Assembly (NCBI GenBank): GCA_017463065.1
Contig: JAFTPX010000025.1
Coordinates: forward strand, 1 to 43,814
Reading direction: 5' to 3'
Origin: Clostridia bacterium
GTDB lineage: Bacteria; Bacillota; Clostridia; Oscillospirales; CAG-272
Length of the DNA: 43,814 bases
The notes beneath the pieces are model-generated. The model was given only the letters and a program-made list of their open reading frames with translations, ran no database searches and was not told the origin of the DNA. Position numbers and translations under genes: made by a program. This document shows positions 16,701 to 25,504 of this stretch, piece after piece. How positions within the stretch are numbered: the stretch's first letter is position 1; each line of letters opens with the position of its first letter.

Positions 16701-17396
16701 TCCCTCTACGAAGCGTTGGCACTCTGCGCGGGACGGGTCTTCGTGCACGTAGACGATAAGACCGGCTTGCTCACGGGCGGAAGCACCACTTCTATCCTCA
16801 GCGAGGAAATTTATCATCTGGCAAAGGCAACCGAGTCCCGTGAGTGCTTCTACACGGAGTATTCTCAAGATAAATCGGGAGAGTACCGCTTTTACAACTG
16901 GGCTTCCCGTGATGATGTAAAGAGTTCCACCGACTGGGCGGATCAACACTTCGTTGCTTATGTGGATTGGTGTTATAATACAATAAAAACTTCCCCTCAT
17001 AATTTCTACTGGCCTCACGCTCAAGACGATCCCGAAAACCCTGACGCGAAAATCTATAATCATAGAACGTTGAATGGATCCACAAAGCTGGACGAAAATG
17101 CAACGACATGGAATGAGATGGTTACTCTCTTGGGTAGCGAGAATGAAAATAGCTATTGGTTCCGATCCATGGTGACCGAGAATCCTTACGCCCTTCGCTC
17201 ATGGCTGGAGGACGAGGCCGAGGGAGGCGGAAGCACTTACAACGAGCCTGTCAGCTACACCCTGCCGAGCGAATTGAATCATTTGGTCAACAACAAGCCC
17301 ACCCCGAGCACGCCCGAGAACGTACCGACGCTGGAGATGACGATCGAAGCATCGGGAACAGGCGATACCTACGATTGGAAAGAAATCTTCTCATGA
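13728..17396 (+). CDS. Secreted multidomain protein with GLUG-like repeats and GDPD domain
   Basis: 1222 residues. Residues 1-29 form a signal peptide (KTK basic start, hydrophobic core, cleavage near LILA). About 50-480 contains Gly/Thr-rich repeats resembling GLUG motifs (GGMIGNV...LTNCVYTG, GGFVGWV...LTNCQMDG). A W-F...T...L-x-G-L-A-x-L module occurs twice, near residues 63 and 490. About 705-830 resembles the N-terminal accessory domain of GH67/GH20-type glycosidases (NARGAALKLRDRLKTETGIRVPV). About 888-1180 is a glycerophosphodiester phosphodiesterase barrel: KSHRGDLANYPDNS, VEFDVHLTKDKVPVIIHDATL, with the catalytic His, Glu and Asp; the usual PENT is PDNS. There is no anchor or LPXTG, so it is probably released. 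It may cleave teichoic-acid-like or host phosphodiesters. RBS AAAGGAG; own promoter and terminator. Confidence 0.85.
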   Translation: MKTKPFLKICALVLALITCLSSFGTLILADTSGSGETLAVSEDSTYVKWDGTADTTWFNTALTGSGTTYSIDTPAKLAGLAKLIDDDAPTEETHYFAGDTFQITANFDLSGYTWNSIGTSDSIGDENDPIGCFAGNLIGAKGGTVGEMVSIKGLNVASVSGDKQGVGFISIMGNGSLKNITLVNPTVTSSVKYTAFFAGRTCASANTFENLHVIGGTMNIKAKVAGIGSIVGRAEGSDTYTSCSSDATFTLPQGAAYVGGMIGNVVGTASLTNCVYTGKMTFPAATAVYNTVSGGMMGAVSDGGSATLEGCYFGGFMEGQFGAKRMGGFVGWVISSTVTLTNCQMDGIVSGGSTQNGAIIGRWDASASVTLINTVLTGAATNSLAGANSFSWIGHVYGNGGTLTVTNCYSAPAIPFATWGDAGTERTLTVVQDGVSETVTADVGTAYSKFMPTPLTGTVSLDSTVWTTDEGGMPILRIAKELDRPYAGADLTWFTPTTETSFTLNSTSQLLGLARLSHLYGFTTKDFSFTLIENKMDYTLADPLFAEKFFEFANVTRKLNVNGTLINSAVLDLGVQTRLTESGVDLRLLSTIDKAEEALTDYYRVGFELTRNDTNQKATLITNCVYQSVTGYSGGIAIRYIPKDTFDTTSTYFYAVQIDNIPTEVSLSVRAFIQPTADANSRVYGRYYTGAISTDGSTTIDTPTEELAANYQIVYPENDENARGAALKLRDRLKTETGIRVPVIMDSKVTESSKTLKTIYIGNTSLTTAEDNLTLGKYQLSLSNDGYDFILLAGTPTEYYNTWEQLVGEFLLKLRDAGSVGMLRTKLPNKPVASDESLKRVMGTMSVEEYLSSFQPVWADETWSYDENYVGKYDNFYEKTYAMTKVRTRVTIKSHRGDLANYPDNSLEGIVSAILAGVDVVEFDVHLTKDKVPVIIHDATLSDTTNYYEFAGRIIDGISYPASSAVDDWTYEQLQALSMTKGGEVTDYKMTSLYEALALCAGRVFVHVDDKTGLLTGGSTTSILSEEIYHLAKATESRECFYTEYSQDKSGEYRFYNWASRDDVKSSTDWADQHFVAYVDWCYNTIKTSPHNFYWPHAQDDPENPDAKIYNHRTLNGSTKLDENATTWNEMVTLLGSENENSYWFRSMVTENPYALRSWLEDEAEGGGSTYNEPVSYTLPSELNHLVNNKPTPSTPENVPTLEMTIEASGTGDTYDWKEIFS

Positions 17397-17421
17397 CGCA
17401 ATCCCCATCATAAACAAACTC

Positions 17422-17457
17422 CCCCCGCTTGCGGCATTGCCGCAAGCGGGGGTTTTT
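17422..17457 (+). terminator. Terminator of the GDPD protein gene
   Basis: A near-continuous 15-bp stem, CCCCCGCTTGCGGCA (17422-17436) with its complement (17438-17452), followed by TTTTT. The convergent minus-strand gene ends at 17470. Confidence 0.92.
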
Positions 17458-17469
17458 CTGTGTTCTGAT

Positions 17470-18708
17470 TCAATCGGAGCTATTGGCAAGCATGAGCTTG
17501 ATTCGATTCTCCTGATTGACAGCGGTTGCTCCCGCGTCATAATCAATCGCCACGATATTGATGTCGGGGTTCTTTTCCTTGATGGGACGCATCATTCCCT
17601 TTCCGCAAATGTGATTGGGCAGGCATCCAAAGGGCTGAGTACAAACGATATTTTTAATTCCCTTGTCCGCCAGCTCCAGCATTTCCGCGGTCAAAAGCCA
17701 TCCCTCGCCCATCTTCGCGCCGATTCCGATATATCCCTTGATGAGGGATACGGTATGCTCAAAGGGGGTGGGCGGATCGAACTCGGAGTTTTCCTTGATG
17801 ATGTCGATCAGATCCTTTTGCTTCTTGATAAAGAACTTGTAAGCGATCCGCCAAACGGCGTACTGCCCCTTGTTCCGTCCCAGCAGCTTGGTATCCATCA
17901 GATTGTTATACACACAGTACAGGCAGAAATCCAACAGACCTGGGACCGTGACCTCTGCCCCCTCCTTCACGAGGAAATCCTCCAGATTGTTATTCCCGAG
18001 AGGGGAATATTTCACGAAGATCTCTCCCACCACGCCCACACGGGTACGATGAACCTCGGCGCGGGGAATTTTGTTGAAATCGGCAAGGATCTTTTTGTAG
18101 GTTTCCTTGATCTTTTTATAAGAGATCTTGTTGGAAGCCCCCATTTCCGCCGCTAAGCGATCGGTCCACGCCTGCGCCAACGCTTCGCTTTCTCCCTTCT
18201 TGATTTCGTAGGGTCGGCATTGATTGCGCAAGAGCATGAGAAGATCCGCGTAAAGAATGGCGTACATCAAGCGGTGAATGACGGGAACCGTCATTTTGAA
18301 GCCCGGGTGATCCTCCAGTCCCGCAAGGCTCATGGAAATCACGGGAACGTAGCCGTAGCCTGCCTTTTCCAGTGCCTTTCGGAGCAGATTGATATAGTTG
18401 GATGCACGACAGCCGCCTCCCGTCTGAAACAGAATCAGCGCGGTTTTATGGGGATCGTATTTTCCGCTTTGCAGGGCATCGATGAATTGTCCAATGACCA
18501 GAATGGCGGGATAACAGGTGTCGTTATGTACGTATTTCAGTCCCGTATCCTTGATGTGCTGTCCTTGGGTCAGTAACAGCTCGGAGCGAATTCCGAAATT
18601 TTGCATCACCTTGGAGATCAAGGTAAAATGCATGGGAAGCATATTGGGGATCAGAACCGTGTAGTCCTTTTTCATTTCTTCCGTAAAGGAAATATAAGTT
18701 TTTTCCAT
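17470..18708 (-). CDS. 2-hydroxyacyl-CoA dehydratase-like Fe-S protein
   Basis: 412 residues, of the COG3581-type family related to subunits of 2-hydroxyglutaryl-CoA dehydratase. Conserved cysteines probably bind an Fe-S cluster: NDTCYPA (about 65), TGGGCRASNY (about 105), CLYCVYNN, and CTQPFGCLPNHICGKG near 360-375. In many Clostridia this domain is fused to the C-terminus of the double activase protein; here it is a separate gene 20 nt downstream of it. Start at 18708: AAAGGAG lies 9 nt upstream, while the longer frame begins inside the activase gene without an SD. Probably an ATP-driven low-potential reductase; substrate unknown. Confidence 0.85.
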   Translation of the reverse strand: MEKTYISFTEEMKKDYTVLIPNMLPMHFTLISKVMQNFGIRSELLLTQGQHIKDTGLKYVHNDTCYPAILVIGQFIDALQSGKYDPHKTALILFQTGGGCRASNYINLLRKALEKAGYGYVPVISMSLAGLEDHPGFKMTVPVIHRLMYAILYADLLMLLRNQCRPYEIKKGESEALAQAWTDRLAAEMGASNKISYKKIKETYKKILADFNKIPRAEVHRTRVGVVGEIFVKYSPLGNNNLEDFLVKEGAEVTVPGLLDFCLYCVYNNLMDTKLLGRNKGQYAVWRIAYKFFIKKQKDLIDIIKENSEFDPPTPFEHTVSLIKGYIGIGAKMGEGWLLTAEMLELADKGIKNIVCTQPFGCLPNHICGKGMMRPIKEKNPDINIVAIDYDAGATAVNQENRIKLMLANSSD

Positions 18709-18728
18709 GTCCGATGCTCCTTTCCGCC

Positions 18729-21650
18729 TTACTGATCCAGCGCGCCAATCAAACTGCGCAGTCGAATCCGAACCGCACCGAGATTGGTGATCTCGTCGAT
18801 CTTGATCTGGGTATAGAATTTGCCGCTCTGCTCCAAAATGGAGCGCACCTCGTCGGTAGTAATCGCATCTACGCCGCAACCAAAGGAAACCAACTGAACC
18901 AGCTCCACGTCACGATTCTCCGCCGCATAGCGGGCGGCACGGTACAGTCGGGCATGATAGGTCCACTGATTCAGTACTCGGACGGGCTGATGCTCCGCCA
19001 GCTGACAGATGCTGTCCTCGGTAACCACAACGAAGCCAAGAGAGGTCGCCAGCTTATCGATGCCGTGTCCGATCTCCGCGTCCGCATGATAGGGTCTGCC
19101 TGCCAGAACCATGATCCGCCTGCCCTTCTCTCTTGCGTACGCCACCGCCCTCTCGCCCTCCTGACGCACGGCGCTCATGTAGCGATGGTATTCCGCAAAG
19201 CCTGCCTTCACTGCCCGCGCAATCTCTCCCCGTGAAAGATTCGGGAAGAAGTCGGAAAGATAGGCGTGCAAGCCCTTGGTCAATTCACGGCGGCTGTTGA
19301 TATTCAGATAGGGGTAGAGGAATTTGGTTTTCTCCAAGGATTCCATATTGCCGTTTAACAGCTCCGAATAATACGCCACCACCGGGCAGTTATAGTGGTT
19401 GTCCGAATCCTTTTCGTCGATATTATAGGACAGGCAAGGATAGAAGATAGCGTCCGCCCCTCGCTCCACCAGCTCCTCGATATGTCCGTGCATGATCTTG
19501 GCAGGATAGCAGGCGGTATCGGAGGGAATGGAGAACTGTCCTTTTTCGTAAGTGCGCTTAGTGGACATGCCCGATACCTCCACACGGAAGCCCAGCGCCC
19601 CAAACAGACCGTACCACAGCGGCAAAAGCTCATACATACCGAGTGCCAAGGGAAGTCCGACAGCTCCCCGCTTCCCTTCCTTACTCTGGGCGGCAAGTCC
19701 CGTGAGATACCGACGCTTGAATTCATGCAGATTGGGAATCTCCTCACAAACCGTTCCCACGCCCAAGCCCTTCTCACATTGGTTCCCCGAAATAAATTTC
19801 TCGCCCGAGGAGAAGGTGTTTACCGTCAAGTGGCAATGGTTAGTACAGCCCTTGCAGACCGCGGATTTGGAGGTATGTACGAAATCAGCCAGCCCCTCCC
19901 TTCCGATCAGGGTGCTTTTCTTCACCCGCATGGAATACAGTGCCGCGCCGTATGCGCCCATCAGCCCCGCGATGGCGGGACGGATCACGTTCCGCCCCAG
20001 CTCCTGCTCGAAGGCACGGAGCACGGCGTCGTTATAGAAGGTTCCGCCCTGTACCACAATATTCTCGCCCAGTTCGTCGGCACTTCCCGCGCGAATGACC
20101 TTATAAATAGCATTCTTCACCACGCTCACCGAAAGCCCCGCGGAGATATCCTCCACCGTGGCGCCGTCCCGCTGAGACTGCTTCACGGAGGAATTCATAA
20201 AGACGGTACAGCGGCTTCCCAAATTCACGGGAGCGGGGCTCATCAGTCCCTTGCTCGCGAACTCATCGATCTCATAGCCCATGGAGCGGGCAAAGGTCTC
20301 GATAAAGGAGCCGCATCCCGAGGAGCACGCCTCGTTGAGCATGATGCTGTCAATGGCTCCGTTGCGGATACGGAAGCACTTGATATCCTGTCCGCCGATA
20401 TCCAAAATGAAATCCACGGCAGGAAGGAAGTGCTTGGCGGCGGTATAGTGGGCGATGGTTTCCACCACCCCAAGATCCACCCCGAAGGCGTGCTTGATCA
20501 GCTCCTCGCCGTAGCCCGTCACCGCGCTTCCCGCAATCTGAACACGGTTACCGCAAAGCCAAAAGATCATTTGCAGCTGCTCCCGCACGATCTCCACGGG
20601 ATTGCCGCGGTTGGAATTATAGTAAGAATACAGAATCTCCTTGTCCTCGGAGAGAAGCACCATTTTGGTGGTGGTACTACCACAATCAATGCCGAGGTAC
20701 GCCCTTCCCTCATAGGTATCGATCGCCCTCTTTGCCACGTCCGCCTTGGCGTGACGCATATGGAACGCCTCGTATTCCTCTCGGCTCTCAAAGAGCGCGG
20801 GCAGACGGTTGGACACCGTAGCGGTAGACAGATTGCTTTGGATCCCCTCCGCCAATGTATCGGCATCGGTCACGTATCCCGCTTTTTCCGCGTAAATGGC
20901 GGCACCCATAGCAACGGCGTATCTGCCATACTCGGGGAAGATCGCCTCCTCCTCGGACAGCCTCAAGGTCTCCTGAAAGCGCTGACGAAGTCCTCGGCAG
21001 TAGTACAGAGGTCCGCCAAGGAACAGAACCTTTCCCTTGATCTTTCTTCCCTGTGCCAAGCCCGCGATGGTCTGGTTGACCACCGCCTGATAAATGCTTG
21101 CCGCCACGTCCTCCTTCTTCGCCCCCTGATTCAGCAGAGGCTGAATATCGGTCTTGGCGAACACGCCGCAACGGGAGGCGATGGGATAGATCCGCGTATG
21201 GTTCAGACTCAGCCGATCCATTTCGTCGGCATCCAGATTCAAAAGCGTTGCCATCTGGTCGATAAAAGCACCCGTACCGCCCGCGCAGCTGCCGTTCATT
21301 CGCTCGTCGGTTCCTCCGTCGAAGAAGATGATCTTGGCATCCTCTCCTCCAAGCTCAATGACTGCCGTCACCTCGGGCTCCAGCCGTTTGACCACCTCGC
21401 CCGTAGCAAACACCTCTTGGACGAAGGGAATCCCGCACGCCTCGGCAAGCCCAAGTCCCGCAGAGCCCGATAGCGCCACGGTAAATTGCTTGCCTTCCAG
21501 ATGAGGCTTCATTTCCTCCAACAGTTCAAGCGCCTTGGCTCGAACGCGGGACATATGCCGTTCGTATTTTTCGTACAGTATCTTCCCGTCTCCCATCAAC
21601 ACGGTCTTGACCGTGGTAGAGCCGATATCGATTCCCAATGAGTATTGCAT
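18729..21650 (-). CDS. Double BcrA/BadF-type acyl-CoA dehydratase activase with DUF2229
   Basis: 973 residues. Two actin-fold ATPase (activase) domains lie in tandem: LGIDIGSTTVKTV at residue 4 and LGIDCGSTTTKMVLL near 320. Each has its own phosphate and cluster loops (SCAGGTGAFIDQMA and RCGVFAKTDIQ; EACSSGCGSFIETFA and RCTVFMNSSVKQ). A four-Cys segment CKGCTNHC...C follows near 597-640, then DUF2229 (about 660-960, with FSIPSDTACYPAKIMHGH and YPCLSYN). Family activases use ATP to push one electron at very low potential into a partner Fe-S protein, here most likely the downstream gene. Start MQYSLG at 21650 with AGGAGAG close upstream. It follows the ABC genes by 19 nt. No acyl-CoA dehydratase, CoA-transferase or electron-transfer flavoprotein is nearby, so the target is unknown. 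Confidence 0.88.
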   Translation of the reverse strand: MQYSLGIDIGSTTVKTVLMGDGKILYEKYERHMSRVRAKALELLEEMKPHLEGKQFTVALSGSAGLGLAEACGIPFVQEVFATGEVVKRLEPEVTAVIELGGEDAKIIFFDGGTDERMNGSCAGGTGAFIDQMATLLNLDADEMDRLSLNHTRIYPIASRCGVFAKTDIQPLLNQGAKKEDVAASIYQAVVNQTIAGLAQGRKIKGKVLFLGGPLYYCRGLRQRFQETLRLSEEEAIFPEYGRYAVAMGAAIYAEKAGYVTDADTLAEGIQSNLSTATVSNRLPALFESREEYEAFHMRHAKADVAKRAIDTYEGRAYLGIDCGSTTTKMVLLSEDKEILYSYYNSNRGNPVEIVREQLQMIFWLCGNRVQIAGSAVTGYGEELIKHAFGVDLGVVETIAHYTAAKHFLPAVDFILDIGGQDIKCFRIRNGAIDSIMLNEACSSGCGSFIETFARSMGYEIDEFASKGLMSPAPVNLGSRCTVFMNSSVKQSQRDGATVEDISAGLSVSVVKNAIYKVIRAGSADELGENIVVQGGTFYNDAVLRAFEQELGRNVIRPAIAGLMGAYGAALYSMRVKKSTLIGREGLADFVHTSKSAVCKGCTNHCHLTVNTFSSGEKFISGNQCEKGLGVGTVCEEIPNLHEFKRRYLTGLAAQSKEGKRGAVGLPLALGMYELLPLWYGLFGALGFRVEVSGMSTKRTYEKGQFSIPSDTACYPAKIMHGHIEELVERGADAIFYPCLSYNIDEKDSDNHYNCPVVAYYSELLNGNMESLEKTKFLYPYLNINSRRELTKGLHAYLSDFFPNLSRGEIARAVKAGFAEYHRYMSAVRQEGERAVAYAREKGRRIMVLAGRPYHADAEIGHGIDKLATSLGFVVVTEDSICQLAEHQPVRVLNQWTYHARLYRAARYAAENRDVELVQLVSFGCGVDAITTDEVRSILEQSGKFYTQIKIDEITNLGAVRIRLRSLIGALDQ

Positions 21651-21669
21651 ACTCTCTCCTTTCTCGCCG

Positions 21670-23580
21670 TTATTCCAGTTCAAACGCACCCGTATACAGT
21701 TGATAGTATTTTCCCTTTTCCTCGATCAGCTTTTCGTGGCTTCCGCGCTCGATGATCCGTCCTCGCTCCAGCACCATGATCACATCCGAATTGCGAACGG
21801 TAGAGAGGCGGTGGGCAATGACGAAAACGGTTCTGCCCTTCATCAGGGCATCCATTCCCTTTTGTACCAAGGACTCAGTACGGGTATCGATGGAGGAGGT
21901 CGCCTCGTCCAGAATCATGACGGGGGGATCCGCCACCGCCGCGCGGGCAATGGAGATCAGCTGTCGCTGACCCTGTGAGAGGTTCGCGCCGTTGGCGGTC
22001 AGCATGGTATTGTACCCATCGGGAAGACGGGTAATAAAGTCATCGGCGTGCGCCAGCTTCGCCGCCTCGATACATTCCTCGTCGGTGGCGTCCAGCTTGC
22101 CGTATCGAATATTATCCATCACCGTTCCCGTAAACAGGTTGGTATCCTGCAGCACCACGCCCAGAGAACGGCGCAGGTCTGCCTTTTTGATCTTATTGAT
22201 ATTAATTCCGTCGTAACGGATCTTGCCGTCGTCGATGTCGTAAAAGCGGTTGATCAGATTGGTAATGGTGGTCTTCCCCGCGCCTGTGGCGCCCACGAAG
22301 GCAACCTTCTGCCCAGGCTCCGCATAAAGGGTAATATCCCGAAGCACCAGCTTCTCGGGCACGTAGCCAAAGTCCATATTCTCGATCCGCACGTCGCCCA
22401 TCAGCTTGGTATACGTCACGCTTCCGTCCGCCGAATGGGGATGCTTCCACGCCCACGTACCCGTGCGCTCCTCGCATTCCACGATCTCGCCATCCACCTC
22501 CTTGGCGTTCACCAAGGTCACGTAGCCCTCGTCCACCTCGGGCTCCTGATCCAACAGCTCAAAGATACGGTTGGCACCCGCCATCGCCATCACGATAGCG
22601 TTCATCTGCTGAGAAACCTGACTGACGTTATTGGTAAACTGCCGTGCCATTCCCAAGAAGGGCAAGACCACCGCAAAGGTCATCGCCTGCCCCGAGAGAG
22701 ACAGGTTGGGGGCACCCAGCATGACAAGCAAGCCGCCTACAAAGGCGATCAGCACGTACAGAATATTGCCGATGTTTCCCATGATCGGCATGAGAATATT
22801 GGCAAAACGGTTGGCGTTGGTCGCGTCACCGCAAAGCTGCTCGTTGACCTCGTCGAAGTCCTTTTCACTGGTTTTCTCATGGCAGAACACCTTGACGACC
22901 TTCTGCCCGTGCATCATTTCCTCGATAAAGCCCTCTGCCTTGGCAATGGACTTTTGTTGCTTAAGAAAGAATTTCGCACTGTTTCCGCCTACCGTCTTGG
23001 TGACAAAAATCATGCCTACCACGCCGACGGCGATTACAAGCGCCATCCAAACGCTCAGTCGGATCATATTATAGACCAACAAAATCAGGATCAGTCCCGA
23101 ATTGAGTATCTGGGGTAGGCTTCGGGAGATCAGCTCGCGGAGGGTATCAATGTCGTTGGTATAGTAGGACATGATATCCCCGTGAGGATGGGTATCAAAA
23201 TACCGCAGTGGCAAGATCTCCATGGCGGAGAACATCCGCTGACGGGTCTGATTCAAAAAGCTCTGGGTCACGATCGCCATCAGTCGGGTATACAGGAAGG
23301 AGGCGATCCAGCCGATGCCGTAAATGATCAGCATGACCAGCAGATTCTTCAGCACCTCCGCGCTGATCGATTCCCATCCGCCGCCCTTCAGCGCCTCCTC
23401 CATCAACAGGAGGAACTTGTTCATAAAGATACTGGCAATGGTGGAGGCGATGGCAACCAGAGCCACGCAGACCACCACCACCAACAGCTGAGTCCGATAC
23501 TCACGGAACAGCATCCCCAGAAGGCGCTTCAGTACGCCCTTTTTCATGGGAGGTCTTTTGTTCATTTGGGGCTTACTCAT
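21670..23580 (-). CDS. ABC exporter half-transporter, consensus ATPase site
   Basis: About 636 residues: a six-helix type IV exporter membrane domain (about 1-350) and a nucleotide-binding domain with Walker A GATGAGKTT (about 430), signature LSQGQRQ, Walker B VMILDEATSSID with catalytic Glu, and an AHR switch His. An insertion between the domains (ERTGTWAWKHPHSADG) is unusual. It has all catalytic residues, whereas the preceding gene lacks some, so the two form a heterodimeric exporter like TM287/288 or BmrCD. Start at 23580: the G-rich SD GGGGGG lies 7 nt before it. ATG at 23586 is possible. It overlaps the upstream gene by 8 nt. Confidence 0.93.
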   Translation of the reverse strand: MSKPQMNKRPPMKKGVLKRLLGMLFREYRTQLLVVVVCVALVAIASTIASIFMNKFLLLMEEALKGGGWESISAEVLKNLLVMLIIYGIGWIASFLYTRLMAIVTQSFLNQTRQRMFSAMEILPLRYFDTHPHGDIMSYYTNDIDTLRELISRSLPQILNSGLILILLVYNMIRLSVWMALVIAVGVVGMIFVTKTVGGNSAKFFLKQQKSIAKAEGFIEEMMHGQKVVKVFCHEKTSEKDFDEVNEQLCGDATNANRFANILMPIMGNIGNILYVLIAFVGGLLVMLGAPNLSLSGQAMTFAVVLPFLGMARQFTNNVSQVSQQMNAIVMAMAGANRIFELLDQEPEVDEGYVTLVNAKEVDGEIVECEERTGTWAWKHPHSADGSVTYTKLMGDVRIENMDFGYVPEKLVLRDITLYAEPGQKVAFVGATGAGKTTITNLINRFYDIDDGKIRYDGININKIKKADLRRSLGVVLQDTNLFTGTVMDNIRYGKLDATDEECIEAAKLAHADDFITRLPDGYNTMLTANGANLSQGQRQLISIARAAVADPPVMILDEATSSIDTRTESLVQKGMDALMKGRTVFVIAHRLSTVRNSDVIMVLERGRIIERGSHEKLIEEKGKYYQLYTGAFELE

Positions 23581-25333
23581 TTTCATTCCCCCCCTGCGTC
23601 TGAGATTCGTATACCTCACGGTAAATGGGACTCTTCTCCAAAAGCTCCCCATGGGTTCCGACAGACTCGATCCGTCCGCCGTCCATCACAACGATCTTGT
23701 CGGCGTTCTCCACCGACGCAATCCGCTGCGCGATAATAATCTTGGTAGTATCAGGAATTTCCTCGGCAAACGCCTTACGGATCAAGGCATCGGTCTTGGT
23801 ATCCACCGCACTGGTGGAGTCGTCAAGAATCAAAATTTTCGGCTTCTTGAGCAAGGCTCTGGCAATACAAAGCCTCTGCTTCTGTCCGCCCGACACGTTG
23901 GTTCCTCCCTGCTCGATATAGGTATCGTAGCCCTCGGGGAAGGAGCTGACAAACTCATGGGCTTGCGCCAGCTTACAGATTCGTTCCATTTCCTCGTCGG
24001 AGGCATTGGGATCACCCCAGCGGAGATTTTCCTTGATGGTTCCCGAAAACAGAACGTTTTTTTGAAGCACCACAGACACCTCGTTCCGCAGACATTCCAG
24101 ATCATACTCCCGTACGTCCACACCGCCTACCATGACCGAGCCACAGCTGACGTCGTAGAGGCGGGAGATCAATTGAATCAGGCTGGTCTTTCCCGCACCT
24201 GTTCCTCCGATGATGCCCACCGTTTCGCCCGAAGCGATATACAGGTTGATCTCCGAAAGAGCATTTTTTTCCGCCTTGTCGGAATAGCGGAAGCTGACGT
24301 TATTGAAAATAATGCTTCCGTCGGCAACCTCTTCCACAGCATGAGGAGGATTGACAATGGCGCTTTGCTCGTTCAGCACCTCGGCAATACGGGCGGCGGA
24401 GGCGGCAGACATAACCACCATAACGATAATCATGGAAACCATCATCAGACTCATCAAAATTTGCGCGCCGTAGGTCAGAAGCGCCGATATTTCGGGAATC
24501 GCCAGCTCGGTCTGGTTGGACTTAACCACCAGCTGAGTACCGAAAAAGCAGACCATCAGCATCACGGCGTTAAAGCAGAACTGCATCAGGGGGCTGTTTA
24601 GAGCAAGTATCTTTTCCGCTCTGGTGAAGTCGGCGGTCACCTCCTCCGAGGCAGCGGCGAACTTCTTCTTTTCGTGCTCCTCACGAACGTACGCCTTGAC
24701 CACACGGATTCCGTGTACGTTTTCCTGTACCGATTCGTTCAGTCGGTCGTATTTTTTGAACACCGACTTGAAAATGGGGTGAGCGCTTCGGATGATAAAA
24801 AACAGTCCGATCGCCAACGCGGGAATGATCACGGCAAACGCCAGCGACATCTTGGGGCTGATCCCGATCGCCATGATCAGGGCGAACACCAGCATAAAGG
24901 GACAGCGAACCGCCGTACGGATCAGCATCATATACGCCATCTGTACGTTGGTCACGTCCGTGGTCAGACGGGTCACGAGCCCCGAGGTAGAGAATTTATC
25001 CATGTTGGCGAAGGAAAAGCTCTGCACCGACGTATACAGATCATGGCGCAGATTTTTTGCGAAGCCGCAGGAGGCGATGGCACAAAAATGCCCCGACAGT
25101 ACACCGAAGGTCAGGGACAGTGCCGCCAACAGAACAAGCAACAGACCAAACTTGACGATGATCCGCAAGCCGCCGTCTCCTCCCTTTTCCACCTCCGCGG
25201 AAACGGCGGACACCATCTCGGCGGTCAGCCAAGGGATCAAGCATTCGATTACAACCTCTGAGGATACGAACAATGGGGTCAAAATTGAGCTTTTTTTGTA
25301 CTCTCGTACGCTTTTTGCCAACGTTTTTATCAT
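23573..25333 (-). CDS. ABC exporter half-transporter, degenerate ATPase site
   Basis: 586 residues from the preferred start at 25333 (MIKTLAKSVREYKKSS). Six membrane helices (about 15-310) precede the nucleotide-binding domain: Walker A GGTGAGKTS, signature VSGGQKQRL, Walker B ILILDDSTSAVD. The residue after Walker B is Asp rather than catalytic Glu, and the switch histidine is replaced (AQR rather than AHR). Both marks identify the non-hydrolysing partner of heterodimeric exporters. GGAG is about 13 nt before this ATG, which is long; a start at 25387 is possible but its residues are untypical. A -10-like TATAAT lies near 25391-25386. First gene of the presumed four-gene unit. Confidence 0.92.
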   Translation of the reverse strand: MIKTLAKSVREYKKSSILTPLFVSSEVVIECLIPWLTAEMVSAVSAEVEKGGDGGLRIIVKFGLLLVLLAALSLTFGVLSGHFCAIASCGFAKNLRHDLYTSVQSFSFANMDKFSTSGLVTRLTTDVTNVQMAYMMLIRTAVRCPFMLVFALIMAIGISPKMSLAFAVIIPALAIGLFFIIRSAHPIFKSVFKKYDRLNESVQENVHGIRVVKAYVREEHEKKKFAAASEEVTADFTRAEKILALNSPLMQFCFNAVMLMVCFFGTQLVVKSNQTELAIPEISALLTYGAQILMSLMMVSMIIVMVVMSAASAARIAEVLNEQSAIVNPPHAVEEVADGSIIFNNVSFRYSDKAEKNALSEINLYIASGETVGIIGGTGAGKTSLIQLISRLYDVSCGSVMVGGVDVREYDLECLRNEVSVVLQKNVLFSGTIKENLRWGDPNASDEEMERICKLAQAHEFVSSFPEGYDTYIEQGGTNVSGGQKQRLCIARALLKKPKILILDDSTSAVDTKTDALIRKAFAEEIPDTTKIIIAQRIASVENADKIVVMDGGRIESVGTHGELLEKSPIYREVYESQTQGGNENE

Positions 25334-25454
25334 ATAAAAGCAAGTTCTCCTTTTTTGTCGAAAGATATCCATGATATCTTTTATCATTATAATACAATTT
25401 CATTTCATAGAAAACAATTCTTTGTAAATTAACTTTGAATAATTCCCACTTCCA

Positions 25455-25496
25455 ACAAAAAAGAAAGACGCAATCCGCCAAGGACACGTCTTTCTT
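25455..25496 (-). terminator. Terminator of the PRPP synthetase-like gene
   Basis: AAGAAAGACG (25461-25470) pairs with CGTCTTTCTT (25487-25496). On the minus strand the stem is followed by a run of Ts. It separates the prs-like gene from the exporter operon. The stem is flanked by Ts on both strands. Confidence 0.8.
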
Positions 25497-25504
25497 TTTT
25501 AGCA

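Noticed and set aside
19395..21473. 692-residue plus-strand ORF
   Set aside because: Antisense shadow of the activase gene; the minus strand has clear ATPase motifs and an SD.
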